DNA of 64,000 nt from JAIOSF01 sp963677755. GTDB lineage: Bacteria; Campylobacterota; Campylobacteria; Campylobacterales; Arcobacteraceae. The notes beneath the pieces are model-generated. The model saw only the letters and a list, made by a program, of their open reading frames with translations. It was not told the DNA's origin and did not search any database. A program made the translations under genes and the position numbers. The first letter of the stretch is position 1; the number at the start of each line of letters is the position of its first letter. Where the stretch lies: positions 1,116,001 to 1,180,000 of the forward strand of contig OY782506.1 of NCBI GenBank assembly GCA_963677755.1. The letters are read 5' to 3'. Below are positions 1 to 8,435 of this stretch, piece by piece.

Positions 1-489
1 GCAGTGATAGAAGAGTTTATACAGAATTCAAACGAACCAGCTAATAAGGAACTTAAAACTATTATTGATAAAATAAATACTCAGATTGACTTTTATCAGT
101 TATTATCTTATTCAACAAATTCAACCCATACTTATTTGTCTTTTTTGCAAGATGGTATAGAAGATGCTGACATACGATTTAACAAAGATAGTGAAGATAG
201 TTTTTCTTGTCAAATTAACTTAACTTTAAAAGAGCATGGTGACCTTAAAATTTTAATGGTTTTAGATAATAAAAAAAATATTAATATCAATATTGGTCTA
301 GAGCAAGAAGAGTTTAAAACAACAGTACAAGAAAATTTGCAAAAATTGCGTATAGGGATAAACAACATTGATCTGTTAATTCAGAGTTTAAATATTTTTA
401 GTATCAATAGTAGTGAGCAAACATCAATTCAAAACAGTTATGGGAATAGTGACAATAGTTTTAGTTTTGGTTTGGATATAAAGGCTTAA
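1..489 (+). CDS. FliK-like flagellar hook-length control protein, C-terminal part
   Basis: The reading frame is open at the left edge (GCA precedes the first possible GTG at 4), so this is probably the 3' part of a longer gene. The stretch INLTLKEHGDLKILMVLD, followed by a segment ending QENLQKLRIGINNIDLL, resembles the FliK C-terminal (Flg_hook) domain, which ends rod-hook export and switches FlhB to filament export. The tail is rich in Ser and Asn (residues about 130-155 of the visible part), as is usual for this family. It ends one base before the FlhB-like gene, whose family partners with FliK, and that supports the call. The match is by fold pattern rather than strong identity. Confidence 0.6.
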   Translation, partial: AVIEEFIQNSNEPANKELKTIIDKINTQIDFYQLLSYSTNSTHTYLSFLQDGIEDADIRFNKDSEDSFSCQINLTLKEHGDLKILMVLDNKKNININIGLEQEEFKTTVQENLQKLRIGINNIDLLIQSLNIFSINSSEQTSIQNSYGNSDNSFSFGLDIKA

Positions 490-490
490 A

Positions 491-790
491 ATGATAGATA
501 AACAATCTGTAAAAAAAGCAGCGGCATTACAATACGATAAAGAAAAAGATAGAGCACCATTTGTTACAGCGCAAGGGAGTGGAGAAACAGCTAAAAATAT
601 TATAAAAATAGCAGAACAAAATGGAATACCTATAAAAAAAGATGAAGATTTAGTTAATATGTTAAGTCAAATAGAATTGAATCAAGAGATACCTGTTGAG
701 CTTTATAAAGCAGTTGCCGAAATTTTTAGTTTTATATATGGTATATCAAATGAAGAGGATAAAAAAAGTGAAACAGAAACTATCATCTAA
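491..790 (+). CDS. FlhB C-terminal-like protein (FlhX / EscU-YscU-HrcU family)
   Basis: At 99 residues it is only as long as the cytoplasmic C-terminal domain of the type III export switch protein FlhB. Recognisable parts are an N-terminal AAALQYDKEKDRAPFV segment, then GSGETAKNIIKIAEQNGIPI and a helical end EIPVELYKAVAEIFSFIY. The autocleavage NPTH loop of full FlhB is not present. In Campylobacterota such FlhX proteins can stand in for the cleaved C-terminal piece of FlhB. The ATG at 491 follows the FliK-like stop by one base, so the two are probably translated together. Its 3' end overlaps folK. Confidence 0.82.
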   Translation: MIDKQSVKKAAALQYDKEKDRAPFVTAQGSGETAKNIIKIAEQNGIPIKKDEDLVNMLSQIELNQEIPVELYKAVAEIFSFIYGISNEEDKKSETETII

Positions 791-1244
791 TTTAACCCTT
801 TATTATTCAAATATTTATCCATATTGCAGTTCAAAAAAGCTTTCTAAAGCTAATACTGTAACTATTGGCATTGGTGGTAATATTGGAAATACTATAAAAA
901 TATTTCAAAAACTTTTTTTGATGTTGCAACAAGACAAAAGGTTTTTTATAAAGAAAACAACTCCTATTTTACAAAATCCACCTTTTGGTTATCTTGAACA
1001 AAAAGATTTTCTAAATGCTTTAATTGTATTACAAACAAATTTAAGTCCATTTGAGTGTTTAAGGGCTTTTCAAAGATATGAAAATAGATTTAAAAGAAAA
1101 AGAAGCTTTAAAGATGCTCCTAGAACTTTGGATATTGATATAATTTTTTTCAACAAACAAAAAATCAATACCAAAAATTTAAAAATTCCCCATATAGGTT
1201 TTCATGAGCGTCAAAGTGTATTAATACCACTTAAATTTCTTTAA
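768..1244 (+). CDS. folK: 2-amino-4-hydroxy-6-hydroxymethyldihydropteridine diphosphokinase (HPPK)
   Basis: HPPK transfers pyrophosphate from ATP to 6-hydroxymethyl-dihydropterin in folate synthesis, just before FolP (found at 53272 here). The conserved parts are GIGGNIGNT near the start, the pterin-binding stretch LQNPPFGYLEQKDFLNALI, and the signature RKRSFKDAPRTLDIDIIFF with the metal-binding Asp pair. The frame is open further upstream, but I place the start at GTG 768 because AGAGGA lies 8-9 bases before it. That gives 158 residues, normal for the family, and an overlap of 23 bases with the FlhX gene. Confidence 0.9.
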   Translation: MKQKLSSNLTLYYSNIYPYCSSKKLSKANTVTIGIGGNIGNTIKIFQKLFLMLQQDKRFFIKKTTPILQNPPFGYLEQKDFLNALIVLQTNLSPFECLRAFQRYENRFKRKRSFKDAPRTLDIDIIFFNKQKINTKNLKIPHIGFHERQSVLIPLKFL

Positions 1245-1290
1245 AATTTAAAATATATATAAAAATAAATCTAATACTACAGCTCCTTTT

Positions 1291-1314
1291 GATATAATAA
1301 AGTAGTGTAAAGGA
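1291..1314 (+). promoter_or_regulatory. Predicted promoter -10 and RBS of kdsB
   Basis: TATAAT at 1293-1298 lies in the only sizeable gap after folK. It is followed by a good Shine-Dalgarno AAAGGA at 1309-1314, 8 bases before the kdsB ATG. There is no clear -35, as is common for the vegetative sigma factor of Campylobacterota. Confidence 0.5.
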
Positions 1315-1322
1315 TATAATAA

Positions 1323-2045
1323 ATGATAATAATACCAGCCAGACTCAATAGTAGTAGATTTGAGAATAAAATCTTAGTTGATATTTTGGGATTGCCGATG
1401 GTTATACGGACTGCTAAAAGAGTAGAAAAATTAGATGATGTTGTTATTGCAACTGATTCAAATGAGGTTATAGAGTTAGCAAAAAAGTTTAATATAAAAG
1501 CAATTATCACATCTGATGAGCATCAAAGTGGTACAGATAGGATTAATGAGGCAGCTACAATATTACAGCTTTCTGATAATGAAGTTGTTGTAAATGTACA
1601 AGCAGATGAACCATTTATAGAGCCTGAAGTGGTTCAGGCAGTTATTGATGAAGTAAAAAAGTTACAGTCAAATTCGTTTACAATGGTTAGTTGTTATAAA
1701 GAGATAACTTCTGAAATGGCAGATGATCCAAATCATGTAAAAGTTATCTGTGATGATGATAATGATGCCATATATTTTTCAAGAGCTAAAATACCTTATC
1801 ATAGAGATCATTACAATAATACAAAATATAAAGGTCATCTTGGTATTTATGGATTTACAAAAAAAAGTTTAAGTGAATTTTGTTCATTAGAAGCTTCTAT
1901 CTTGGAACAAACTGAAAAATTAGAGCAATTAAGAGCAATATCTAATGACAAAAAAATCAGTATGGTAAAAGTAGAATCAAAAAGCTTCGGAATTGATACA
2001 AAAGAAGACCTTGCTAATGCTTTAGCAATTTTTGAGAGTAACTAG
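1323..2045 (+). CDS. kdsB: 3-deoxy-manno-octulosonate cytidylyltransferase (CMP-KDO synthetase)
   Basis: It activates KDO with CTP for lipopolysaccharide inner-core synthesis in the cytoplasm. The N-terminal nucleotide-binding stretch IIPARLNSSRFENKIL, the TDS and SDEHQSGTDRINEA segments and the metal/CTP motif NVQADEPFI are all present in family order. Its 240 residues are typical. The ATG at 1323 has AAAGGA 8 bases upstream and an own -10 box. It is followed after 9 bases by the REC-GGDEF gene, so these genes, rsmD and the permease probably form one transcript. Confidence 0.95.
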   Translation: MIIIPARLNSSRFENKILVDILGLPMVIRTAKRVEKLDDVVIATDSNEVIELAKKFNIKAIITSDEHQSGTDRINEAATILQLSDNEVVVNVQADEPFIEPEVVQAVIDEVKKLQSNSFTMVSCYKEITSEMADDPNHVKVICDDDNDAIYFSRAKIPYHRDHYNNTKYKGHLGIYGFTKKSLSEFCSLEASILEQTEKLEQLRAISNDKKISMVKVESKSFGIDTKEDLANALAIFESN

Positions 2046-2054
2046 GGATTGAAT

Positions 2055-3392
2055 ATGAATAAAGATTTTCTAAAAAACATTACAATACTTTATGTTGAAG
2101 ATGAAGAAGATGTTAGATCATTAACATCAAATATTTTAAGTAAATTTTTTAAAAAAATAGTACAAGCTGCTAATGGGAAAGAGGGAGTGGAACTTTTTGA
2201 AAAGTATAATAGTGTTGTAGATAGAGAATCTAATATAGATCTTGTAGTAACAGATATAAATATGCCAAAGATGAATGGACTAGAGATGATTAAAGCTATT
2301 CATGAAATTGATTATACGATACCTGCAGTAATAACAACAGCACATAGTGATGCTGATTTTTTAAAAGAAGCTATTCACTTAAGAGTTCGAGGTTATGTTA
2401 CAAAACCATTAAAAATAGACGATTTAATTGATACAATTAGTATTGCGGCTGAACCTAAATATTTAAAAGACCAATTGGAGTTTTTAAACAAACAACTTTC
2501 ACTTGAAGTTGAAGAAAAAACCTTAGAGTTGCGTTCTATTTTAGATTCTCAAGAAAATATGATACTTGTTTTTAATGAGTATAAAGTTTCATCTGCCAAT
2601 AAAACATTCTTAGAGTTTTTTGCCTGTGATACAATCGAACAATTTATTGCAAATGATAAACCAATAAATAGTTTTTTTATAGAAAAAGAGGAATATTTCC
2701 ATACAAAAGAAGATGATTGGATATCACAAATTATGAAGTTTGATGATATTAAAAGAGTTGTTTGTATGCGTAATTCTCTCAATGAAGAAAAAATACTTAG
2801 AGTTGATGTGAAAACTTTTTTTTATGAAACAAAACATTATGTTGTTTCATTTACAGATGTAACTGAACTCACAGAATATACTTATGAATTGCAATATAAA
2901 GCAACACATGATAGTTTAACAAAGCTTTATAATAGACAAAAATTTAACGAAGAGCTTTCAAAAGAGATAATTAGAGAAAATAGATATCAACATAATTTAT
3001 CAATACTTATGTTTGATATTGATGATTTTAAAAATATAAATGATACTTATGGACATGATGTTGGTGATATAGTTTTAATAGACTTAGCAAATATTTTAAA
3101 AAGCAGTATACGAGCAACAGATTATCCAGCTAGATGGGGTGGGGAAGAGTTTATGGTTTTATTGCCAGAAACTTCAATAGATGAAACTTCACGAATAGCA
3201 AATGAATTACGAAAAAATGTAGAAGCTTATCAACCTGAAAATATTAAGCTGCCAATAACTATTAGTATTGGAGTTGCAGAGTTTATAGCAAATGAAAATA
3301 CAAGAGATGATTTTGTAAAAAATGTTGATATAGCATTGTATCAAGCAAAAAGAACAGGAAAGAATAAAGTAATAAAATATGAAAAAAACTAA
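2055..3392 (+). CDS. Response regulator with diguanylate cyclase output (REC - PAS-like - GGDEF)
   Basis: This soluble protein is predicted to make cyclic di-GMP under control of a partner kinase. Residues about 9-130 form a receiver domain with the phosphoacceptor Asp67 in VVTDINMPKMNG and a conserved Lys in YVTKPLK. A coiled coil and a PAS-like middle follow, and then a GGDEF domain with GGEEF at about 362-366. RATD lies five residues before GGEEF and matches the product-inhibition I-site. I use ATG 2055 rather than TTG 2049 because AGGG sits 7 bases upstream. The last bases overlap rsmD. No histidine kinase is adjacent, so the partner is unknown. Confidence 0.9.
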   Translation: MNKDFLKNITILYVEDEEDVRSLTSNILSKFFKKIVQAANGKEGVELFEKYNSVVDRESNIDLVVTDINMPKMNGLEMIKAIHEIDYTIPAVITTAHSDADFLKEAIHLRVRGYVTKPLKIDDLIDTISIAAEPKYLKDQLEFLNKQLSLEVEEKTLELRSILDSQENMILVFNEYKVSSANKTFLEFFACDTIEQFIANDKPINSFFIEKEEYFHTKEDDWISQIMKFDDIKRVVCMRNSLNEEKILRVDVKTFFYETKHYVVSFTDVTELTEYTYELQYKATHDSLTKLYNRQKFNEELSKEIIRENRYQHNLSILMFDIDDFKNINDTYGHDVGDIVLIDLANILKSSIRATDYPARWGGEEFMVLLPETSIDETSRIANELRKNVEAYQPENIKLPITISIGVAEFIANENTRDDFVKNVDIALYQAKRTGKNKVIKYEKN

Positions 3393-3966
3393 AATAACAT
3401 CAAAAATAATAGCAGGAAAATATAAAAATAAAATATTAGAGTTACCCTCTTTAGAAGTTACAAGAAGTTCAAAATCTATCTTAAAAGAATCATTTTTTAA
3501 TGTATTACAATTTGATATTATAGATACAATATTTCTAGAAGCATTTGGCGGAAGTGGTGCAATAGGCTTAGAAGCTTTAAGTCGTGGTGCAAAACAAAGT
3601 TACTTTTGTGAGTTTGATAGAAATTCATATAAAGTACTTACAAGAAACTGTGAAAGTATAGATAAAGATAACACAACAGCAATTTTTGGTGACACTTTTG
3701 ATAAAACACCTTTGATTTTAGAGCAATTAAAAAATAGTAGCGATGAAATTATAGTGTATATTGATCCACCTTTTGATTTTAGAGATGGTATGGAAAATAT
3801 ATATGACAAGACATATGAAATAGTGAAAAATATCTCAAATGATAATGTAATCTTAGTAACATTTGAACATCTTTCAACAATTGAGATGCCAGAAACTTTA
3901 GGAAAATTCACAAAACATAAAACAAAAAAATTTGGGAAAAGTGCTTTAACATACTATCATGTATAA
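3379..3966 (+). CDS. rsmD: 16S rRNA (guanine966-N2)-methyltransferase RsmD
   Basis: It methylates G966 of 16S rRNA using S-adenosylmethionine. The SAM-binding motif EAFGGSGAIGLEALSRGA and the acidic CEFD strand come first. The catalytic motif is YIDPPFDF, with the DPPF tetrad typical of N2/N6 methyltransferases. The N-terminal IIAGKYKNKILELPS and TRSSK stretches also match RsmD. The length of 195 residues is normal. The start overlaps the preceding GGDEF gene by 14 bases and its end overlaps the permease gene by 8 bases. Confidence 0.92.
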   Translation: MKKTKITSKIIAGKYKNKILELPSLEVTRSSKSILKESFFNVLQFDIIDTIFLEAFGGSGAIGLEALSRGAKQSYFCEFDRNSYKVLTRNCESIDKDNTTAIFGDTFDKTPLILEQLKNSSDEIIVYIDPPFDFRDGMENIYDKTYEIVKNISNDNVILVTFEHLSTIEMPETLGKFTKHKTKKFGKSALTYYHV

Positions 3967-4756
3967 GTTTGCTCTTTATCTCCTACTATTTGTTGTGGGT
4001 TGTGTATTTTTTCTCCCTTTTATCTATACAGTTTCTCCTTATGAGTTAAATCCTAACTCTATTTTGCTACATCCAAGTATTGAACATATTATGGGAACAG
4101 ATAGATTAGGCAGAGATATATTTGCAAGGATACTTAACGGTGGACAAACTTCACTTATAATAGGTTTTATTAGTGCCACTATTGCCTCATTGATTGGCTT
4201 GATTGTTGGTATTAGTGCTGGGTATTTTAAAGGATATTATGATAAAACTATTACAGTAGTGATTGATTTGTTTCTTACTTTTCCTACTTTTTTCCTACTT
4301 TTAGCACTTGTGAGTTATATGGAAGCAAATATTACTATTCTTATTATAGTATTATTTATAACTGGTTGGATGGGAATGGCTCGAATGATTAGAAGTGAAA
4401 GTTTTGCCATAGCAAACAAACCTTTTATAAAAATTCTCAATCTTGCAAATGTTTCAAAAGTAAAAATTATATTAAAATATTTTGCACCACTTTTAGCACC
4501 TATTTTTTTAGTATCATTTACTTTTGGAGTAGGGGGTGCAATTTTAGCAGAATCTGGACTTAGTTTTCTGGGTCTTGGTGTAAACCCTCCACAAATGAGC
4601 TGGGGAAGTTTACTTTCAGATGGGAAAGAGGTAATAGAGATAGCATGGTGGGTGAGTTTTTTTCCTGGATTGTTTATCTTTATTATCACTTTTTGTTTGA
4701 TGCAAATTGCTGATTATTTACAGCATAAAGCAAACTCTAAAAATGTAGTGAAATAG
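3959..4756 (+). CDS. DppC/OppC-type ABC transporter permease
   Basis: An inner-membrane permease subunit of a peptide/nickel-type importer, 265 residues with about six membrane spans. The N-terminal MGTDRLGRDIFARILNGGQ and the coupling-loop region GGAILAESGLSFLGLGVNPP followed by MSWGSLL are hallmark DppC sequences. The substrate cannot be read from the permease. No DppA, DppB, DppD or DppF partner lies next to it. Its ATG overlaps the end of rsmD, so it is translated from the kdsB-rsmD transcript. Confidence 0.88.
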   Translation: MYKFALYLLLFVVGCVFFLPFIYTVSPYELNPNSILLHPSIEHIMGTDRLGRDIFARILNGGQTSLIIGFISATIASLIGLIVGISAGYFKGYYDKTITVVIDLFLTFPTFFLLLALVSYMEANITILIIVLFITGWMGMARMIRSESFAIANKPFIKILNLANVSKVKIILKYFAPLLAPIFLVSFTFGVGGAILAESGLSFLGLGVNPPQMSWGSLLSDGKEVIEIAWWVSFFPGLFIFIITFCLMQIADYLQHKANSKNVVK

Positions 4757-4833
4757 TCTATTTAGTTATAAATAAATATTAAACTGATAGATTAAACAGT
4801 AGTTTTAATAATTATTGGATAAAATCAAATAGT

Positions 4834-4857
4834 TATAATTTTCTCAATTAAAAGGAT
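4834..4857 (+). promoter_or_regulatory. Predicted promoter -10 and RBS of the haem-type diguanylate cyclase
   Basis: TATAAT at 4834-4839 and the strong Shine-Dalgarno AAAAGGA ending at 4857 precede the ATG at 4864. The 107-base gap after the permease gene shows no clear terminator hairpin. Confidence 0.45.
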
Positions 4858-4863
4858 TTTTAT

Positions 4864-6717
4864 ATGAAGTCAAATAAAAAAATAACACTCATCATCTTTA
4901 CAATGGTTTCAGCACTAATTGTTATCATCGTAGTTCTTGTTGCTCTAGGCTCACGAGAAAACAGCTATGAAGGTGCAAAAAAACGTGCTTATCTTGCAGC
5001 ACAAACTGTAAAACAATCACTGACCGCACATATGATAAATGGAAATATGCATCAAAGTGATGTTTTTTTGACAGGCATGAGTCAAGTAGAAGGGATTCAG
5101 AGTCTTTGGGTTGTACGATCTGAAAGCTTAAATAATCAATTTAATGATGGAAAAGCAAAAATGCCTCCACGAGATGAAATAGATGAATATGTTTTAAAAA
5201 ATGCAGTTGAACAAATAAAAATCAATGAAACACTACAAAGTGCAGGACTACGAATTACTATTCCATATGTTGCATCTTCTCATGATAAGCCAAATTGTTT
5301 AAGTTGTCATAATGCTAAAGAAGGAGAAGTTTTAGGTGCTATCTCTTTAGAATTTGATATACAAGATGATAGAATTTCTAGTATTGTAATTCTTCTTAAA
5401 ATTATTGGTACTTCTGCACTTTTTTTAATTTTAATATTAATCTTTATAAGTAGAAAAATAAAACCTTATACCTCTTCTTTTGATACGATGATATATGTAC
5501 TGAAAAAAGTGCATGAAGGAAATTATGCAATTCGTGCAACAGGCGCAAAGATTGAACAAGATAAAGAGGCTTTTAAATGGCTCAATGAAACAATAGAAAA
5601 ACTTGAAACTGTTCTTACAGGGATTGAATGTAATTTAACATCTTTTGTTCATAATAGATCAACGAATGTCAATAATGATAAGCTTCTTAGTGCTCAAGAA
5701 ATTATTGAGGATATATCAGAAATATATACTTATAAAAAAACAATAGAAACTGATTTTAGTAAAAATGACATCTATTATAGACTTACACAAGTACTAAGAG
5801 ATAGACTAAAAATTGAGAATTTTTGTATTTTTGAAAATGATTTAATTAAAGGGAATAGAACTATAGTATTTAAAAGCGAGGGGATGGAACCTTGTTGTTT
5901 TATTGATAAAAATGTCAAAGAGTTATGTCGAGCAGAGAGAACTGATACGGTTGTTGTTTCAAAAAACTTCCCTCAACTTTGTAGAGCCGCTGAATGTAAA
6001 GATGGACAAGAATATTTATGTATACCATTTATGATAAATGACCAAAAAAGTATTACAGTACATATTGTTTGTAATGATAAAGAAAGTGTTCAACATACAA
6101 ATTATCAAATAGGTATTATAAAAAAATATTTAGAAGAGACGAAACCTATTTTAGAGAGTAGAATTCTTATGGATATTTTAAAAGAGCGTAGCTTAGTAGA
6201 TGGTCTTACTGGACTTTACAATAGAAAATATTTAGATGACTTTATTGAAAACTCTATGCCAGCAGAGATAAATAAAGGAACAACTTATGCGATTATGTTC
6301 TTGGATATTGATTATTTTAAAATGGTAAATGATACTTATGGACATGATGCAGGAGATGCTATTTTACAAAAACTATCACAAACTATGAAAGAGTTAATTG
6401 GTTTAAATGATTTTATTATCCGTTTTGGTGGTGAAGAGTTTGTGATTATATTAAGAGATCCAACTGAAGAAAGTGCTTATGAATTAGCAAAAAAGATTAA
6501 CCAAGAGTTTGCTAAGATTGTATTTAACTTCAACAATGAAAGTTTCTCAAAAACTTTAAGTGTTGGATACTCTTTTGTTCCTAAAGATACAGATCAGATT
6601 TGGAAAGCTATAAAGTATGCAGATTTGAGTCTTTATAAAGCAAAAGATACAGGAAGAAATAAAGTAGTAAGATTTAAAAAAGAGTTACTTAAAAATGGAG
6701 ATAAGACAGAGTATTAA
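4864..6717 (+). CDS. Membrane diguanylate cyclase with periplasmic haem-c binding sensor domain
   Basis: A membrane sensor predicted to make c-di-GMP. A first membrane helix (about 8-29) is followed by a periplasmic domain of the DUF3365/Tll0287-like type. That domain carries CLSCH, with Cys145, Cys148 and His149, a canonical covalent haem-c motif. A second helix lies at about 177-197. A cytoplasmic linker follows, then a GAF-like region rich in cysteine (CC, CRAERT, CRAAEC), and then a C-terminal GGDEF domain with GGEEF at about 522-526. The I-site position reads GLND instead of RxxD, so product inhibition is probably lost. A redox or gas-sensing role is inferred. It converges on the SDR gene with a 4-base overlap. 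Confidence 0.88.
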   Translation: MKSNKKITLIIFTMVSALIVIIVVLVALGSRENSYEGAKKRAYLAAQTVKQSLTAHMINGNMHQSDVFLTGMSQVEGIQSLWVVRSESLNNQFNDGKAKMPPRDEIDEYVLKNAVEQIKINETLQSAGLRITIPYVASSHDKPNCLSCHNAKEGEVLGAISLEFDIQDDRISSIVILLKIIGTSALFLILILIFISRKIKPYTSSFDTMIYVLKKVHEGNYAIRATGAKIEQDKEAFKWLNETIEKLETVLTGIECNLTSFVHNRSTNVNNDKLLSAQEIIEDISEIYTYKKTIETDFSKNDIYYRLTQVLRDRLKIENFCIFENDLIKGNRTIVFKSEGMEPCCFIDKNVKELCRAERTDTVVVSKNFPQLCRAAECKDGQEYLCIPFMINDQKSITVHIVCNDKESVQHTNYQIGIIKKYLEETKPILESRILMDILKERSLVDGLTGLYNRKYLDDFIENSMPAEINKGTTYAIMFLDIDYFKMVNDTYGHDAGDAILQKLSQTMKELIGLNDFIIRFGGEEFVIILRDPTEESAYELAKKINQEFAKIVFNFNNESFSKTLSVGYSFVPKDTDQIWKAIKYADLSLYKAKDTGRNKVVRFKKELLKNGDKTEY

Positions 6718-7532
6718 ATTTTTATTAATACTTTATCTAAAAGCTTTGTAGAAAGAAGTCTTTTTGCAAAGCCAAGTATATAAGTAGCTTTTGTGATATA
6801 ATATCTAGGTTTTATCTGTTGTGATATTAAAATTGTTTCAACTTTTTTTGCTACTGCGCTACTTGGTAGATTAAAAGGTACTTCACTTTTTTTTGCATTT
6901 AAGTTTTTATAATATACCTCTTTAAATCTAGAATGTTCAATATCAATATTCTCTTTTGTTTTTAAAATAGCATTTTTTCTAAAATCACTTGTGACTGGTC
7001 CCGTATTTAAAACTGTAATTTGTATGTTTGTATCTTCTAGTTCAAGTCTTAAAGTGTCAGTAAGTCCCTCTATGGCATATTTACTAGCATTATAAGCACC
7101 TCGTAATTTTAAACTTATTATTCCTAATACTGAACTATGTTGAATAATTTTTCCATATCCTTGTTTTTTCATAATTGGTAATACCTGAATAGTAACCTCA
7201 TGAAGTCCAAAAACATTAGTTTTGAATTGTTCTTTTAATACCTTTGTTGAAAGGTCTTCTACTGCACCTGGTTGTCCAAATCCTGCATTATTAAATACAA
7301 CATCTAATGTGCCTTTTGTGATTTCAAGTATCTGTTCTAAAGTTTTTTTGATTGTTTTTTTCTTAGTAACATCTAATACAAATGCATCAAATCCTAGCTC
7401 TTTTAGCCTCTCTACATCTTTTTCTTTTCTAGCAGTTGGAAATACTTGAAATCCTTTTTGTTTCAGATACAAGGCTGTTTGAAGTCCTATCCCTGTTGAG
7501 CATCCCGTAATAAGTATTGTTTTATAATGCAA
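6714..7532 (-). CDS. Short-chain dehydrogenase/reductase (SDR)
   Basis: A classical NAD(P)-dependent SDR. It has the Rossmann motif TGCSTGIG near the N-terminus, NNAGFG, and the active-site Ser with YNASK supplying Tyr and Lys. The substrate is unknown. The frame runs back to a TTG at 7565, but I choose the TTG at 7532 because GAAGGA lies 6 bases before it, giving MHYKTILITG and 272 residues. It converges with the preceding diguanylate cyclase and diverges from the TIGR02757 gene. Confidence 0.88.
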   Translation of the reverse strand: MHYKTILITGCSTGIGLQTALYLKQKGFQVFPTARKEKDVERLKELGFDAFVLDVTKKKTIKKTLEQILEITKGTLDVVFNNAGFGQPGAVEDLSTKVLKEQFKTNVFGLHEVTIQVLPIMKKQGYGKIIQHSSVLGIISLKLRGAYNASKYAIEGLTDTLRLELEDTNIQITVLNTGPVTSDFRKNAILKTKENIDIEHSRFKEVYYKNLNAKKSEVPFNLPSSAVAKKVETILISQQIKPRYYITKATYILGFAKRLLSTKLLDKVLIKI

Positions 7533-7586
7533 GTTGTATCCTTCAAGTAACTTTTTATAAATCAAATCAACTAAGTTGAAGTGTGA

Positions 7587-7600
7587 TATTATACCTTATG
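7587..7600 (+). promoter_or_regulatory. -10 box immediately upstream of ATG (predicted leaderless start)
   Basis: TATTAT at 7587-7592 ends 5 bases before the ATG at 7598, and no Shine-Dalgarno is visible. If this is the -10 element, transcription would begin at or next to the start codon. Confidence 0.4.
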
Positions 7601-8362
7601 GATATAAAAGAGATGTTAGATACAGAAGTAAAGATGCGAAACTCTCAAAGTGAATTGAGTTTTGAAAAACCAGATCCATTGATGGTTGCAAAAAAATATG
7701 AAGATGAATATATTAGTTTGATATGTGCATTATTTGCTTATGGAAATGCAAATAAAATAGTAGAATTTTTAAATTCATTTGATTTCACAATTCTTGAAAA
7801 AAGTGAAGATATTATACAAAAAGAGTTACAAAACCATTATTATAGATTTCAAAATAGTGAAGATATAAGTAGTTTTTTTATAGCAATTAAACGATTAAAA
7901 CAACAAGATAGTTTAGAAAATATTTTCAAAAAAGGGTATGATAAAGAGAATAACATTTTAGAAGGTATTTCACAAATTATACAAAGTGTATTAGAAGTTT
8001 ATGAGTATTATAGTGAAGGGTACAAATTTTTAATCGGTACACAACCAAAACGAGATAAACAAGGTATGATTAAACATATTGGAAACTCTCCATATAAAAG
8101 ATACAATATGTTTTTGCGTTGGATGGTTAGAGAAGATAATCTTGATATGGGTTTATGGAAAAATGTAAATAAAAAAGATTTGATACTTCCTCTTGATACA
8201 CATACTTTTAAAGTATCTCAAAAGCTTGGGTTGCTCAGTAGGAAAACTTATGATTTAAAATCAGCTTTATTAATAACTGAAAAATTACAAGCATTTGATA
8301 TAACTGACCCTATTAAGTATGATTTTGCACTCTATAGAATAGGGCAGGAAAATAAAATTTAA
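7598..8362 (+). CDS. TIGR02757 / DUF2400 family protein
   Basis: A conserved protein of unknown biochemical role whose family shows a helical pattern reminiscent of HhH-GPD DNA glycosylases. The recognisable parts are the N-terminal DPLMVAKKYEDEYISLICAL, the middle SPYKRYNMFLRWMVR and DLILPLDTHTFKVSQKLGLL, and the end DPIKYDFALYRIG. ATG 7598 is preferred over GTG 7583, giving 254 residues. There is no convincing RBS for either start. It stands alone between divergent and downstream promoters. Confidence 0.8.
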   Translation: MDIKEMLDTEVKMRNSQSELSFEKPDPLMVAKKYEDEYISLICALFAYGNANKIVEFLNSFDFTILEKSEDIIQKELQNHYYRFQNSEDISSFFIAIKRLKQQDSLENIFKKGYDKENNILEGISQIIQSVLEVYEYYSEGYKFLIGTQPKRDKQGMIKHIGNSPYKRYNMFLRWMVREDNLDMGLWKNVNKKDLILPLDTHTFKVSQKLGLLSRKTYDLKSALLITEKLQAFDITDPIKYDFALYRIGQENKI

Positions 8363-8401
8363 TTAGTATTCATTTAAAATACAAGATTAAATAATTTATA
8401 G

Positions 8402-8407
8402 TATAAT
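8402..8407 (+). promoter_or_regulatory. Predicted -10 box of the DUF2780 gene
   Basis: TATAAT at 8402-8407, about 28 bases before the ATG at 8436, lies in the 73-base gap after the TIGR02757 gene. An AAGG motif precedes the start codon. Confidence 0.4.
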
Positions 8408-8435
8408 CTCTAAAATTAAAATACAAGGTTTATAG

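Noticed and set aside
1277..1510. Minus-strand ORF over the start of kdsB.
   Set aside because: It is the reverse-strand shadow of a well-supported gene and has no RBS or family match. The same applies to the other ORFs inside acnB, tex, the cbi genes and lysC.
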